DNA of 15,459 nucleotides from positions 1 through 15,459 of the forward strand of contig JAEDHF010000025.1 in the NCBI GenBank assembly GCA_016297165.1. Reading direction: 5' to 3'. The notes under the pieces are model-generated. The model saw only the letters and a list, made by a program, of their open reading frames with translations. It made no database searches and was not told where the DNA came from. Made by a program: the position numbers and the translations under genes. This DNA comes from Oscillospiraceae bacterium. Lineage in GTDB: Bacteria > Bacillota > Clostridia > Oscillospirales > Ruminococcaceae. This document shows, one piece after another, positions 1-6,772 of this stretch (positions are counted from its first letter, which is position 1; each line of letters begins with the position of its first letter).

Positions 1-46
1 TAGTAAGAAAGAAAAAGACTGAATAAAGGGTACCCTTCTGGCAGTT

Positions 47-97
47 CCGCCGGGCGGCTGCTCTCGTTTAATTGAGAGTGGGCTTGCCCGGCGGTTT
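47..97 (+). terminator. Hairpin, probable terminator of a gene left of the window
   Basis: CCGCCGGGC (47-55) pairs perfectly with GCCCGGCGG (86-94), an inner CTCTC/GAGAG stem (61-65 with 74-78) extends it, and TTTTC follows. The T run is only on the plus-strand side, so it would stop transcription entering from the left. The window starts with TAG, which may be the stop codon of that gene, but this cannot be shown. Confidence 0.55.
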
Positions 98-133
98 TCG
101 CATATTTCTGTATGGTCGCTCTACTGAAGGCAG

Positions 134-166
134 CCCCTAAACTATGATGGTTAGGGGGTGTTTTTT
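134..166 (+). terminator. Rho-independent terminator, plus strand
   Basis: CCCCTAA (134-140) pairs with TTAGGGG (151-157) across a 10-nt loop, and a run of six T residues begins at 161. It lies 40 bp after another plus-strand hairpin. The T run is on the plus side only, so it serves rightward transcription and not the leftward uvrA-like gene. Confidence 0.7.
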
Positions 167-205
167 ATTGTAAGACCGTGGATACAGAAACGACTATTGA
201 CAAAT

Positions 206-242
206 CCCTGCCAATACCCGTGACCCGAAGGTATGGCAAGGG
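206..242 (-). terminator. Imperfect hairpin just after the uvrA-like gene
   Basis: ATACC (214-218) pairs with GGTAT (230-234), and outer GCC/GGC and CCC/GGG segments pair with single-base bulges. It begins about 12 bp beyond the stop codon of the leftward gene at 254, so it is well placed to end that transcript. The minus-strand tail (GGATTTGTC) is poor in T, so this is tentative. Confidence 0.3.
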
Positions 243-253
243 AAGGGCGGAAA

Positions 254-2491
254 TTACTTCCTGAGATATTTTGCTGTGATTGTGGTACCCTTTTCAAGCA
301 TTTCCTTAGGCGTTCCTGTAAATACAACCTCACCGCCCTTTGTTCCTCCGTCGGGACCAATGTCTATAATGTAATCCGCAAGCTTCATAACATCGGTGTT
401 ATGCTCTATTACGATAACCGTATTTCCACGGTCAACAAAGCCCTCGAGAATATCCACCACCTTTTCTATATCTGCGGAATGAAGTCCCGTAGTAGGCTCG
501 TCCAGAATATAGATATTGCCCTTCTTGTTTATGTTCTGCGCAAGCTTTACCCTCTGCCGCTCGCCGCCGGAGAAGGTTGAAAGAGGCTGTCCGAGGGAGA
601 TATAGGAAAGTCCCACATCCATAAGCGCATTAAGCATAGCGGAAATCTTCTTATTGTCCTTAAAGAAGGGTAAAGCATCCTCAACGCTCATATTAAGTAC
701 GTCAACAATCGTTTTTCCTTTAAGGGAATACCTGAGGGCTTCCTCGCTGTAGCGCTTGCCGTTACAATGCTCACAAACGGTAGTAACGGGCTCCATAAAC
801 ACAAGCTCGGTAGTAATCATACCCCGTCCCTTACAGTATGGGCAGGCGCCCTTTCCGTTAAAGGTAAAAAGACCGCTGTCGGCATTGTTTTCTGCGGCGA
901 AAACCTTTCTTATTTCGTCGAAGAAGCCTAAGAAGGTGCATACTGTGGAACGCCCCGTGGCGGTAACCGCACTCTGGTCGATAAGAACTATCTGCTCCTC
1001 ATACTGCTTTGCAAAAACATCCCTGATAAGGGTGGATTTTCCGCTTCCTGCAACACCAGTAACTACGGTCATTATTCCGAGAGGAATATCTACATCAATG
1101 TTTTTGAGATTATGAAGGCTTGCCCCTCTTATGGGCAGGAAGCCCTTCGGCTTACGCACATTTTCCTTTATCTTTATCTCCGAGGAAAGGGCGTTTCCCG
1201 TTTTCGTTCCGCTTATAAGGAGGTTTTCGTAGCTGCCCTGAAACAGTACCTCGCCGCCGTTTTTTCCTGCCAGCGGACCGATATCTATTATCTCGTCGGC
1301 GATACTTATAATATCTTTGTCGTGTTCGACTACAAGAACAGTATTTCCCTTATCCCGAAGATTCTTCAGCAGCCTTGACATTCTGTGCACATCTCTGGGG
1401 TGCATACCCGTACTGGGCTCGTCAAAAATATATATCATTCCGCAAAGAGAGCTTCCCATATAGCGTACAAGCTTAAGGCGCTGTGCTTCTCCTCCCGAAA
1501 GGGTAGAGCTTTCTCTGTTCATAAATAGATAGGGAAGCCCTATATCTATCATTCTGTCAAGGGAGGCTTTAAGCTGGTCGATAATTGTTGCAGCCCGCTC
1601 GTCGTGAATATTGTCCAGCTCCTTCCTGAGCTCCGAGAATTCCATTTCGCACATATCGTTTATGTTATGCCCGTTTATTTTACAGGAAAGAGTTGTATCG
1701 TTAAGCCTCTTACCCTTACAGTCGGGACATTCGCATTCATAAAGAAATCTTGCAATCTTTTTAAGGGTGTTGTCGGTCTGTTCTTCTGCACCCTTCATAA
1801 GTACGAGACGCCTGAACTGGTTATATACGCCCTCTAACTTTTTATCAAGCCTTTCGCCGCCCTTTGTACGGCTGCCGTACAGAAGTATATTCTGTTCCTC
1901 TTCGGTTAAGTCCTTCCAGGGAACGTCGGTTCTGAATAATTCGGGATGACGGTAAACCTTCCAGTAATAATTCCCTTTACCGAAGGCAGGCAGGTTAAAG
2001 CACCCCTCGTCGTAGGTTTTATCGGCATTGATGAGGTTATTTATATCGAAATCCATAATCTTTCCGATACCTGCACAGGTAGGGCACATACCGTTAGGGT
2101 TGTTGAAGGAAAAATATGAGGCAGGACCGATACGGGGCGTGCCTATTCTCGAAAACATAAGACGCAGCAGGGAATACATATCGCTTATTGTGCCTACGGT
2201 TGACCTTGCGTTTCCGCCGAGACGGGTCTGGTCAATTATAACCGAGGGGTTAAGGTTATCTATGAATTCTACTTCAGGCTTTTCGTATTTCGGAAGCCTT
2301 CCCCTTACCCAGGCGCTGTAGGTTTCGTTCATCTGCCGCTGGCTTTCCGCTGCTACGGTGTCAAAAACGATACTGGATTTTCCCGAGCCTGAAACTCCCG
2401 TAAAAACAACAATTTTATTCTTCGGGATATCGAGGGAAACGTTTTTCAGATTGTTCTGCCTAAGACCTCTGATTTTAATGGGTTCTGTCAT
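254..2491 (-). CDS. Short UvrA-like ABC ATPase (excinuclease A family)
   Basis: A 745-residue protein of the UvrA family, with two ABC ATPase cassettes that bind ATP and DNA. The first cassette has Walker A GVSGSGKSS (about 32-40), signature LSGGEAQR (331-338) and Walker B IYIFDEP (353-359). The second has GVAGSGKST (479-487), FSGGERQR (640-647) and YILDEP (661-666). Zinc-type Cys pairs are visible at 136/139, 255/258, 550/553 and 573/576. Canonical UvrA is about 940 residues, so this belongs to the shorter class often linked to drug or DNA-intercalator tolerance (UvrA2/DrrC-like), which typically lacks the UvrB-interaction region. The start is supported by AAAGGAGGAAATAGT directly upstream. 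It is monocistronic, with its own promoter and palindrome, and the upstream gene ends in a terminator. No uvrB or uvrC is in view. The family is secure; the role in resistance is inference. Confidence 0.93.
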   Translation of the reverse strand: MTEPIKIRGLRQNNLKNVSLDIPKNKIVVFTGVSGSGKSSIVFDTVAAESQRQMNETYSAWVRGRLPKYEKPEVEFIDNLNPSVIIDQTRLGGNARSTVGTISDMYSLLRLMFSRIGTPRIGPASYFSFNNPNGMCPTCAGIGKIMDFDINNLINADKTYDEGCFNLPAFGKGNYYWKVYRHPELFRTDVPWKDLTEEEQNILLYGSRTKGGERLDKKLEGVYNQFRRLVLMKGAEEQTDNTLKKIARFLYECECPDCKGKRLNDTTLSCKINGHNINDMCEMEFSELRKELDNIHDERAATIIDQLKASLDRMIDIGLPYLFMNRESSTLSGGEAQRLKLVRYMGSSLCGMIYIFDEPSTGMHPRDVHRMSRLLKNLRDKGNTVLVVEHDKDIISIADEIIDIGPLAGKNGGEVLFQGSYENLLISGTKTGNALSSEIKIKENVRKPKGFLPIRGASLHNLKNIDVDIPLGIMTVVTGVAGSGKSTLIRDVFAKQYEEQIVLIDQSAVTATGRSTVCTFLGFFDEIRKVFAAENNADSGLFTFNGKGACPYCKGRGMITTELVFMEPVTTVCEHCNGKRYSEEALRYSLKGKTIVDVLNMSVEDALPFFKDNKKISAMLNALMDVGLSYISLGQPLSTFSGGERQRVKLAQNINKKGNIYILDEPTTGLHSADIEKVVDILEGFVDRGNTVIVIEHNTDVMKLADYIIDIGPDGGTKGGEVVFTGTPKEMLEKGTTITAKYLRK

Positions 2492-2539
2492 ACTATTTCC
2501 TCCTTTTGTGCTGTGATTCTGTTTTTGGCTAACGATTTC

Positions 2540-2558
2540 TTCCTTAACCGTTAAGGAA
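2540..2558 (-). promoter_or_regulatory. 19-bp palindromic operator-like site in the uvrA-like promoter
   Basis: TTCCTTAACCGTTAAGGAA is a perfect inverted repeat with 9-bp arms around one central base. It begins about 5 bp past the -10 box of the leftward promoter, so it covers the expected transcription start. Such placement is typical of repressor operators, and MarR- or TetR-type repressors bind sites of this size. No regulator gene is adjacent, so the partner is unknown. A transcribed hairpin is an alternative role. Confidence 0.6.
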
Positions 2559-2562
2559 TGTG

Positions 2563-2591
2563 ATTATAGCATACTTTTTAAAAAAATGCAA
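2563..2591 (-). promoter_or_regulatory. Promoter of the uvrA-like gene
   Basis: Read on the minus strand: -35 TTGCAT (2586-2591), a 17-bp spacer and -10 TATAAT (2563-2568), with an extended -10 TG one base before. This gives a leader of about 65 nt before the ATG at 2491, including the palindrome. Confidence 0.75.
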
Positions 2592-2640
2592 GTGCTTTTT
2601 CTGCATAAATTCAGTTTTTTCATTCCTTTGGATAAGACGG

Positions 2641-2671
2641 AAAAAGCGCAAGGGCATTTTCGCCCTTGCGC
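2641..2671 (-). terminator. Terminator of the diguanylate cyclase gene
   Basis: GCGCAAGGGC (2646-2655) and GCCCTTGCGC (2662-2671) form a perfect 10-bp stem with a 6-nt loop. On the minus strand a TTTTT run (2641-2645) follows. It lies about 33 bp after the stop codon of the GGDEF gene and separates it from the uvrA-like gene. Confidence 0.85.
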
Positions 2672-2704
2672 CTTGTGTTCTATGAAAATATGTAACTGAG
2701 CTTA

Positions 2705-3733
2705 TCAGAGAATAACACGGTTCCTTCCGCTTTCCTTAGCGGTATAAAGCTTTTCGTCGGCTGCCTTTATATTCTCCTCGATAGAAAGACCCGGGTCAAT
2801 TCTTGTTACGCCGAAGCTCATAGTAATCTTTATGTCAAGCTCTTCGTAATGACATACGGATTCCATTATGCTTATTCTGAGGCGGTCTGCTGCCTCAGCT
2901 GCCTTTTCGGCGGAGGAGTCGGGGAGAATAACGATAAATTCCTCGCCGCCCCAGCGGTAAACGCCGTCACAGATACGGCAGCTCTTGCGGAAAATATCTG
3001 CAACATGGCGAAGCACTGCGTCGCCTGCGTTATGTCCGTATGTATCGTTTATATGCTTGAAATGGTCGATGTCGCAGATAAAGAGGGAAACGCCGTTAGT
3101 ATTATCCGTATCATTTACGAGCTTTTCGAAATCCTTGCTGTAATCGCTGTAGAAGCCCATACGGTTTTTAAGCTCGGTAAGCTTATCATGACGGGAATCG
3201 TCAAGAAAGCTGTCGGATTCGAGAGTAATTCCGCATATAATCGCCGCAAGAGAAAGCCGTCTTACATCCTCCTCTAAATCGAAGCCCTTATCGTTAAGCT
3301 TATTTATAGCCTGGTAAGCTCCGATAAATTCACCCTTACAGTCGGATATAGGCATAACAAGGATAGATTTTGTAATATAGCCTGTCTTCTTATCTACCTC
3401 GGAGTTGAAATCGGGGCAGTTATAGGGATCGTTTGTAACGATTGAGCGTTTTTCCGAGAGAGCCTTTCCTACGAGACCTGTGCCCTCGGGAATAGTGATT
3501 CTGCCTTCGCCCACAGCTGCAGTAGTCCAGAGTGTATGGCTTCTCTTATCCCATTTCCAGAAGCTTGCTCTGTCTGCGTCCACAAGGGTTCTTCCTAAAT
3601 CAGTAAGAAGACGATAGATGGCGTTATGGTCGTTTTCGGCGTCGCTGTCGTCCTTGGACATCTGCGTGTACAGGTCCTGAGTGATGTTGAATATTCTGTC
3701 AAGAAGCGCTTCAGACGCATTTCTTATCTCCAT
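2705..3733 (-). CDS. GAF-GGDEF diguanylate cyclase
   Basis: A 342-residue soluble protein with no membrane segment or signal peptide. Residues about 35-170 resemble a GAF sensory domain, and 183-340 form a GGDEF domain that makes c-di-GMP from two GTP. Visible motifs are DKLTELKNR (183-191), DIDHFKHINDTYGH (221-234), the active-site loop GGEEF (262-266) and AKESGRNRV near the end. RICD (253-256), exactly five residues before GGEEF, fits the RxxD inhibitory site, so product feedback is likely. The start at 3733 is chosen because AAAGGAAG lies at good spacing before it. An in-frame ATG 16 codons upstream has no ribosome binding site and lies only about 12 nt from the predicted transcription start. 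The gene is transcribed alone, divergently from the adenylate cyclase gene. The ligand of the GAF domain is unknown. Confidence 0.94.
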   Translation of the reverse strand: MEIRNASEALLDRIFNITQDLYTQMSKDDSDAENDHNAIYRLLTDLGRTLVDADRASFWKWDKRSHTLWTTAAVGEGRITIPEGTGLVGKALSEKRSIVTNDPYNCPDFNSEVDKKTGYITKSILVMPISDCKGEFIGAYQAINKLNDKGFDLEEDVRRLSLAAIICGITLESDSFLDDSRHDKLTELKNRMGFYSDYSKDFEKLVNDTDNTNGVSLFICDIDHFKHINDTYGHNAGDAVLRHVADIFRKSCRICDGVYRWGGEEFIVILPDSSAEKAAEAADRLRISIMESVCHYEELDIKITMSFGVTRIDPGLSIEENIKAADEKLYTAKESGRNRVIL

Positions 3734-3799
3734 AGCTATACTTCCTTTCTTGTATAAGGCAGGCTCTTCTGCCCACTGCACATCATATATTTTATTAGA

Positions 3800-3828
3800 A
3801 TTATAGCAGAAATTTCCGCTTATGTAAA
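3800..3828 (-). promoter_or_regulatory. Promoter of the diguanylate cyclase gene
   Basis: On the minus strand: -35 TTTACA (3823-3828), a 17-bp spacer, an extended -10 TGC and -10 TATAAT (3800-3805). The predicted leader is about 60 nt. It lies back to back with the rightward promoter at 3867-3895, leaving about 40 bp of AT-rich DNA between the -35 boxes. Confidence 0.75.
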
Positions 3829-3866
3829 TAGCGAAATATAAATTTTTTCAAAAATTAAAAAATTTA

Positions 3867-3895
3867 GTGACAAATCCGTATAATTATGGTATAAT
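3867..3895 (+). promoter_or_regulatory. Promoter of the CHASE2 adenylate cyclase gene
   Basis: GTGACA (3867-3872), a 17-bp spacer and TATAAT (3890-3895) precede the ATG at 3926, giving a leader of only about 25 nt with GGGGGAT as ribosome binding site. A second TATAAT lies at 3879-3884. Confidence 0.75.
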
Positions 3896-3925
3896 AATCC
3901 AAAACAGAAAAATGGGGGATTTGCT

Positions 3926-5761
3926 ATGAAAAAGCGTTCGGTATGGACGGGTATAGCTGAAACTGCGGCGGTATGCCTGCTGGCGTTTCTTATATCCTTT
4001 TTTGATGTGTTCTATTCCTTCGACAGCCTTATGAGGGATAAGCTGTATCAGCAGCCCCGCGGGATCAACAATAAAATCAAGATAATTGCCGTTGACGATG
4101 AAACCTTAAGAGATGTGGGTCCCTTCGGCACCTGGTCGAGAAGCGTTTATGCCGATGTTATCGAAAAGCTGGGGGATATGCCTGCCGTTATCGGTATGGA
4201 TATAATGATATTCGGTGAGATGGACAGGGAGGGCGACGAAAGGCTTAAGGAGGTCTGCTCCGAAAGCGGTAGGGTAGTAGCAGGCTCCTACATTAACTAC
4301 AATACCGCCTACTGCGTTGATGAAAACGGTAAGCCCTACATAAATCACCTCAATATTGCGGATATCGAGGAGCCTATTATAAGCGATAATGCCTATACGG
4401 GCTTTGTGAATGCAGTTCCCGACGAGGACGGAATTGTCCGCTCCGCTATCCTTTCGGCAGAGTATAACGGCGAAACCTATCCTGCCTTCGGCGATAAGAT
4501 ATATTCCCTCTACTGCGAAAAAATGGGCATTTCCAAGGAAATACCCCGTCTTGATGATAACGGACGAATGTGGATAAACTATGCCGGCCGCCCCTGCGAT
4601 TATGAGCATATACCTCTCAGCAAGGTGCTTGACGGTACTGTTGACCCAAGAATTTTCAAGGATTGTATCGTGCTTGTAGGCGCTTACGCTTCCGGGCTTC
4701 AGGATCAGTTTTCCGTACCCAACAGCGCCGACCAGATGTTCGGAGTAGAAATACACGCCAACATTATTCAGGGTCTCCTTGACGGAAAAAGCTCAGTTCC
4801 TGCGCCGAGAGTAGCGGCGGCTCTTATTACGGCAGCTTTCGCTTGTCTTGCCTATATACTTACGAAGAGGCTGGCGCTTAAATTTTCGACTCCTCTTGTT
4901 ATCCTCCTTGTGGCAGGAAGCATTTTCGCCTTCATTATGCTTAATAATGCAGGCATAGCCTTCCCCCTTATTTATCTTGCTCTTTGCGTAATAGTCTGCT
5001 ACCTTATTAACCTGATAAGGAAATATGTAAGCGAAAAAAGGGAAAAGAAGAAGATAACCGACGCCTTCAAAAAATATGTAGCGCCGCAGGTTGTTGAAGA
5101 AATAGCGAAAAAGGGCGGATATAATATCTGTCTCGGCGGCGAGAACCGCAATATCGCAGTACTTTTCGTTGATATAAGAGGCTTTACGCCTATGTCCGAA
5201 AGTCTTGAGCCCGAACAGGTTGTAGATATTCTCAACAGCTATCTTAACCTTACCACCAATTCTATTTTCGCCAACGGCGGTACTCTCGATAAGTTTATCG
5301 GCGACGCTACTATGGCGGTTTTCAATGCGCCCTTCGACCTTGACGACTATGTTTATCGGGCTGTAAAAACCGCCTGGGATATTGTAAGCGGCGGAAACGC
5401 CATAGAAAGTAAGTTCCTCGAACGTTATGGAAAATCGGTAAGCTTTGGCGTGGGAGTAAACTGCGGCCCTGCGGTTGTGGGAAATATCGGCTGCGACTTC
5501 AGAATGGACTATACCGCAATCGGCGATACGGTAAATACTGCCGCCCGTCTCGAATCGAATGCAAAGAGAGGGCAGGTACTTATAAGCGAAAGCGTATATG
5601 AACAGGTTAAAGAAAGAATAACGGCTGAGCCTGTAGGAGAAATTCCCCTTAAGGGTAAGTCTAAGGGTGTTTTCGTGTACTCTCTGACGGGAATTGCGGA
5701 ATACGAAAAGGAGAAGGAAAATGAGCAGATTTCTGATAATACCGCAGCTGAAAGAGCTTGA
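3926..5761 (+). CDS. CHASE2-domain class III adenylate cyclase, membrane receptor type
   Basis: A 611-residue membrane enzyme expected to make cAMP from ATP. A helix near residues 13-30 is followed by an extracellular CHASE2-type sensor (about 30-295). Three closely spaced helices follow (about 297-313, 322-340, 343-363), then a cytoplasmic linker and a class III cyclase domain (about 405-590). Catalytic residues are visible: metal-binding Asp in FVDIRGFT (D416) and in KFIGDATM (D460), purine-selecting Lys456 and Thr530 (in DYTAIGD), and transition-state Asn537 and Arg541 (VNTAAR). A Lys/Thr pair in place of Lys/Asp is the class IIIb adenylate cyclase pattern and argues against guanylate cyclase. 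Its 3' end overlaps the next gene by 41 bp, implying translational coupling. The signal sensed by CHASE2 is unknown. All core catalytic residues are present, so the enzyme is probably active. Confidence 0.93.
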   Translation: MKKRSVWTGIAETAAVCLLAFLISFFDVFYSFDSLMRDKLYQQPRGINNKIKIIAVDDETLRDVGPFGTWSRSVYADVIEKLGDMPAVIGMDIMIFGEMDREGDERLKEVCSESGRVVAGSYINYNTAYCVDENGKPYINHLNIADIEEPIISDNAYTGFVNAVPDEDGIVRSAILSAEYNGETYPAFGDKIYSLYCEKMGISKEIPRLDDNGRMWINYAGRPCDYEHIPLSKVLDGTVDPRIFKDCIVLVGAYASGLQDQFSVPNSADQMFGVEIHANIIQGLLDGKSSVPAPRVAAALITAAFACLAYILTKRLALKFSTPLVILLVAGSIFAFIMLNNAGIAFPLIYLALCVIVCYLINLIRKYVSEKREKKKITDAFKKYVAPQVVEEIAKKGGYNICLGGENRNIAVLFVDIRGFTPMSESLEPEQVVDILNSYLNLTTNSIFANGGTLDKFIGDATMAVFNAPFDLDDYVYRAVKTAWDIVSGGNAIESKFLERYGKSVSFGVGVNCGPAVVGNIGCDFRMDYTAIGDTVNTAARLESNAKRGQVLISESVYEQVKERITAEPVGEIPLKGKSKGVFVYSLTGIAEYEKEKENEQISDNTAAERA

Positions 5762-6500
5762 CAAAAGCCTTCTGCTTGCTGAAAAGTATGGCCTCGGCTT
5801 CGAATACAATGACTTTTTTATTCCCGATATAATGGACGATAAAAGGCTTTCCGATGAGCTTATTAGCCGTTATAAGGGACATGAGCTTCCCGATTACTGT
5901 ACCATGCACGGCGCCTTTTTCGATGTTCTCGTATTTAGCGAGGACAGGTTAATCAGGGAGGTTTCCGAGAGGAGAATAAGAGAAAGTCTCGAGCTCGGGC
6001 GAAAAATCGGCGCTAAAGCCGTAGTTTTCCATACAAACCATACTCCGCTCTTAACCTCGGACTTTTATGTAAAGGGGTGGTTGAAGCGAAACGAAGCCTT
6101 CTGGCAGAGAATTCTTCCCGAATACCCCGATATGGACATATATATGGAAAATATGTTCGATAATTCTCCCGATATGCTTTACGACCTTGCGGAACGCCTT
6201 ACGGATATGCCGAATTTCGGTATATGCCTTGACTATGCACACGCTTCTATCTATAGCTCCAATATAAGCTACTGGGTTAGAAAGCTTTCACCTTATATAA
6301 AGCATCTGCATATAAATGATAACGACCTGAAAAACGACCTGCACCTTGCCATAGGGGACGGTAGAATCGACTGGCAGGAGTTCAAGAGAAGCTATGAAGG
6401 CTATCTTTATAAAGCGAAAACCGCTCTTATCGAAACCTCTTCTCTTGAAAATCAGGAGCGTTCGGCAGAATACCTTCTTAAACTTGGTATTAAGCTTTGA
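5721..6500 (+). CDS. TIM-barrel sugar phosphate isomerase/epimerase-like protein
   Basis: A 259-residue cytosolic protein of the xylose isomerase-like/AP endonuclease family 2 TIM-barrel superfamily. Candidate metal ligands and substrate contacts are H63 (TMHGAF), H104 (FHTNH), E143 (YMENMF), D171 and H174 (CLDYAHA), H197 (HLHINDND), H208 and E238 (LIETSS). The run HLAIGDGRIDW is typical of these isomerases and epimerases. The start at 5721 is chosen because AAGGAGAAGGAAA stands immediately before it. An earlier in-frame ATG at 5694 adds a basic RNTKRRRK stretch and has no such site. It overlaps the adenylate cyclase gene by 41 bp in another frame, so the two are probably one operon. The fold assignment is strong, but the substrate is unknown. 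Endonuclease IV activity is less likely because the usual signature blocks are not evident. Confidence 0.85.
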   Translation: MSRFLIIPQLKELDKSLLLAEKYGLGFEYNDFFIPDIMDDKRLSDELISRYKGHELPDYCTMHGAFFDVLVFSEDRLIREVSERRIRESLELGRKIGAKAVVFHTNHTPLLTSDFYVKGWLKRNEAFWQRILPEYPDMDIYMENMFDNSPDMLYDLAERLTDMPNFGICLDYAHASIYSSNISYWVRKLSPYIKHLHINDNDLKNDLHLAIGDGRIDWQEFKRSYEGYLYKAKTALIETSSLENQERSAEYLLKLGIKL

Positions 6501-6515
6501 AAAAACCGTTTCAAT

Positions 6516-6560
6516 GCGGTAATAAGGCATTATGGTACTGCGCTGCTTGTTCCTTTTTTT
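6516..6560 (+). terminator. Weak terminator candidate after the isomerase-like gene
   Basis: GCGGTA (6516-6521) can pair with TACTGC (6536-6541), and a run of seven T residues ends at 6560. The gap between stem and T run is 11 nt, longer than usual, so this is only a possible terminator. Confidence 0.25.
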
Positions 6561-6581
6561 AATGAAAATTTTAAAAAACTA

Positions 6582-6610
6582 TTGCAATTTGTTGCGATAT
6601 GTGTTATAAT
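6582..6610 (+). promoter_or_regulatory. Promoter of the riboswitch-controlled surface protein gene
   Basis: TTGCAA (6582-6587), a 17-bp spacer with an extended -10 TG (6602-6603) and TATAAT (6605-6610). Transcription would start near 6617, at the base of the riboswitch P1 stem, so the RNA begins with the aptamer. Confidence 0.8.
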
Positions 6611-6617
6611 GCGAATA

Positions 6618-6710
6618 GCAAATTAAAAGGCAAAGCCGATGAAAGTCGGTGACGCAAAGCACGAGCCTAAATTTCGATTATTTGGAGTATGGCGGTCGGG
6701 CTGCATTTGC
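6618..6710 (+). promoter_or_regulatory. Cyclic di-GMP-I (GEMM-I) riboswitch aptamer
   Basis: P1 is formed by GCAAAT (6618-6623) and ATTTGC (6705-6710). GGCAAA then leads into P2, GCCGAT/GTCGGT (6635-6640 with 6645-6650), capped by a GAAA tetraloop (6641-6644). The conserved core GACGCAAAGC (6651-6660) follows. CCTAAA (6665-6670) and TATGG (6688-6692) match the 11-nt tetraloop receptor, which the GAAA loop docks into in this class. GGTCGGGCTGC closes the aptamer. These pieces, in order, are diagnostic for the class. It lies directly upstream of the FecR-domain surface protein gene. Confidence 0.92.
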
Positions 6711-6756
6711 AGGGTTTCCTTGCTTTGCGGCTTTACCGCGTACTCCATTTTATTTT
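6684..6756 (+). terminator. Riboswitch expression platform: terminator that competes with the aptamer
   Basis: GGAGTA (6684-6689) pairs with TACTCC (6741-6746), and GCGGT (6692-6696) pairs with ACCGC (6735-6739). The stem is followed by the T-rich tract ATTTTATTTTG (6747-6757). Its left strand is the 3' half of aptamer P3 and contains the tetraloop receptor. The two structures are therefore mutually exclusive, and ligand binding should prevent termination (ON switch). The loop also carries TGCTTTGCG (6721-6729), complementary over 9 bp to the aptamer core CGCAAAGCA (6653-6661), and CGGCTTT (6728-6734), complementary to AAAGCCG (6632-6638). Both would reinforce the unbound state. Confidence 0.7.
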
Positions 6757-6772
6757 GAAAGGTGATGAGGAT

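Noticed and set aside
26..37. AAGGGTACCCTT palindrome
   Set aside because: Only 12 bp, with no promoter or partner site nearby; it may simply be part of an upstream gene's 3' region.
3734..3781. Upstream ATG adding 16 residues to the GGDEF protein
   Set aside because: No ribosome binding site, and it lies about 12 nt from the predicted transcription start. The ATG at 3733 has AAAGGAAG in place.
4793..5809. Long minus-strand frame inside the adenylate cyclase gene
   Set aside because: It lies opposite a frame with all class III cyclase motifs and shows no recognisable domain.
6689..6772. Upstream ATG adding 28 residues to the FecR-domain protein
   Set aside because: The start lies within the riboswitch and terminator, and the extension has no signal-like features.
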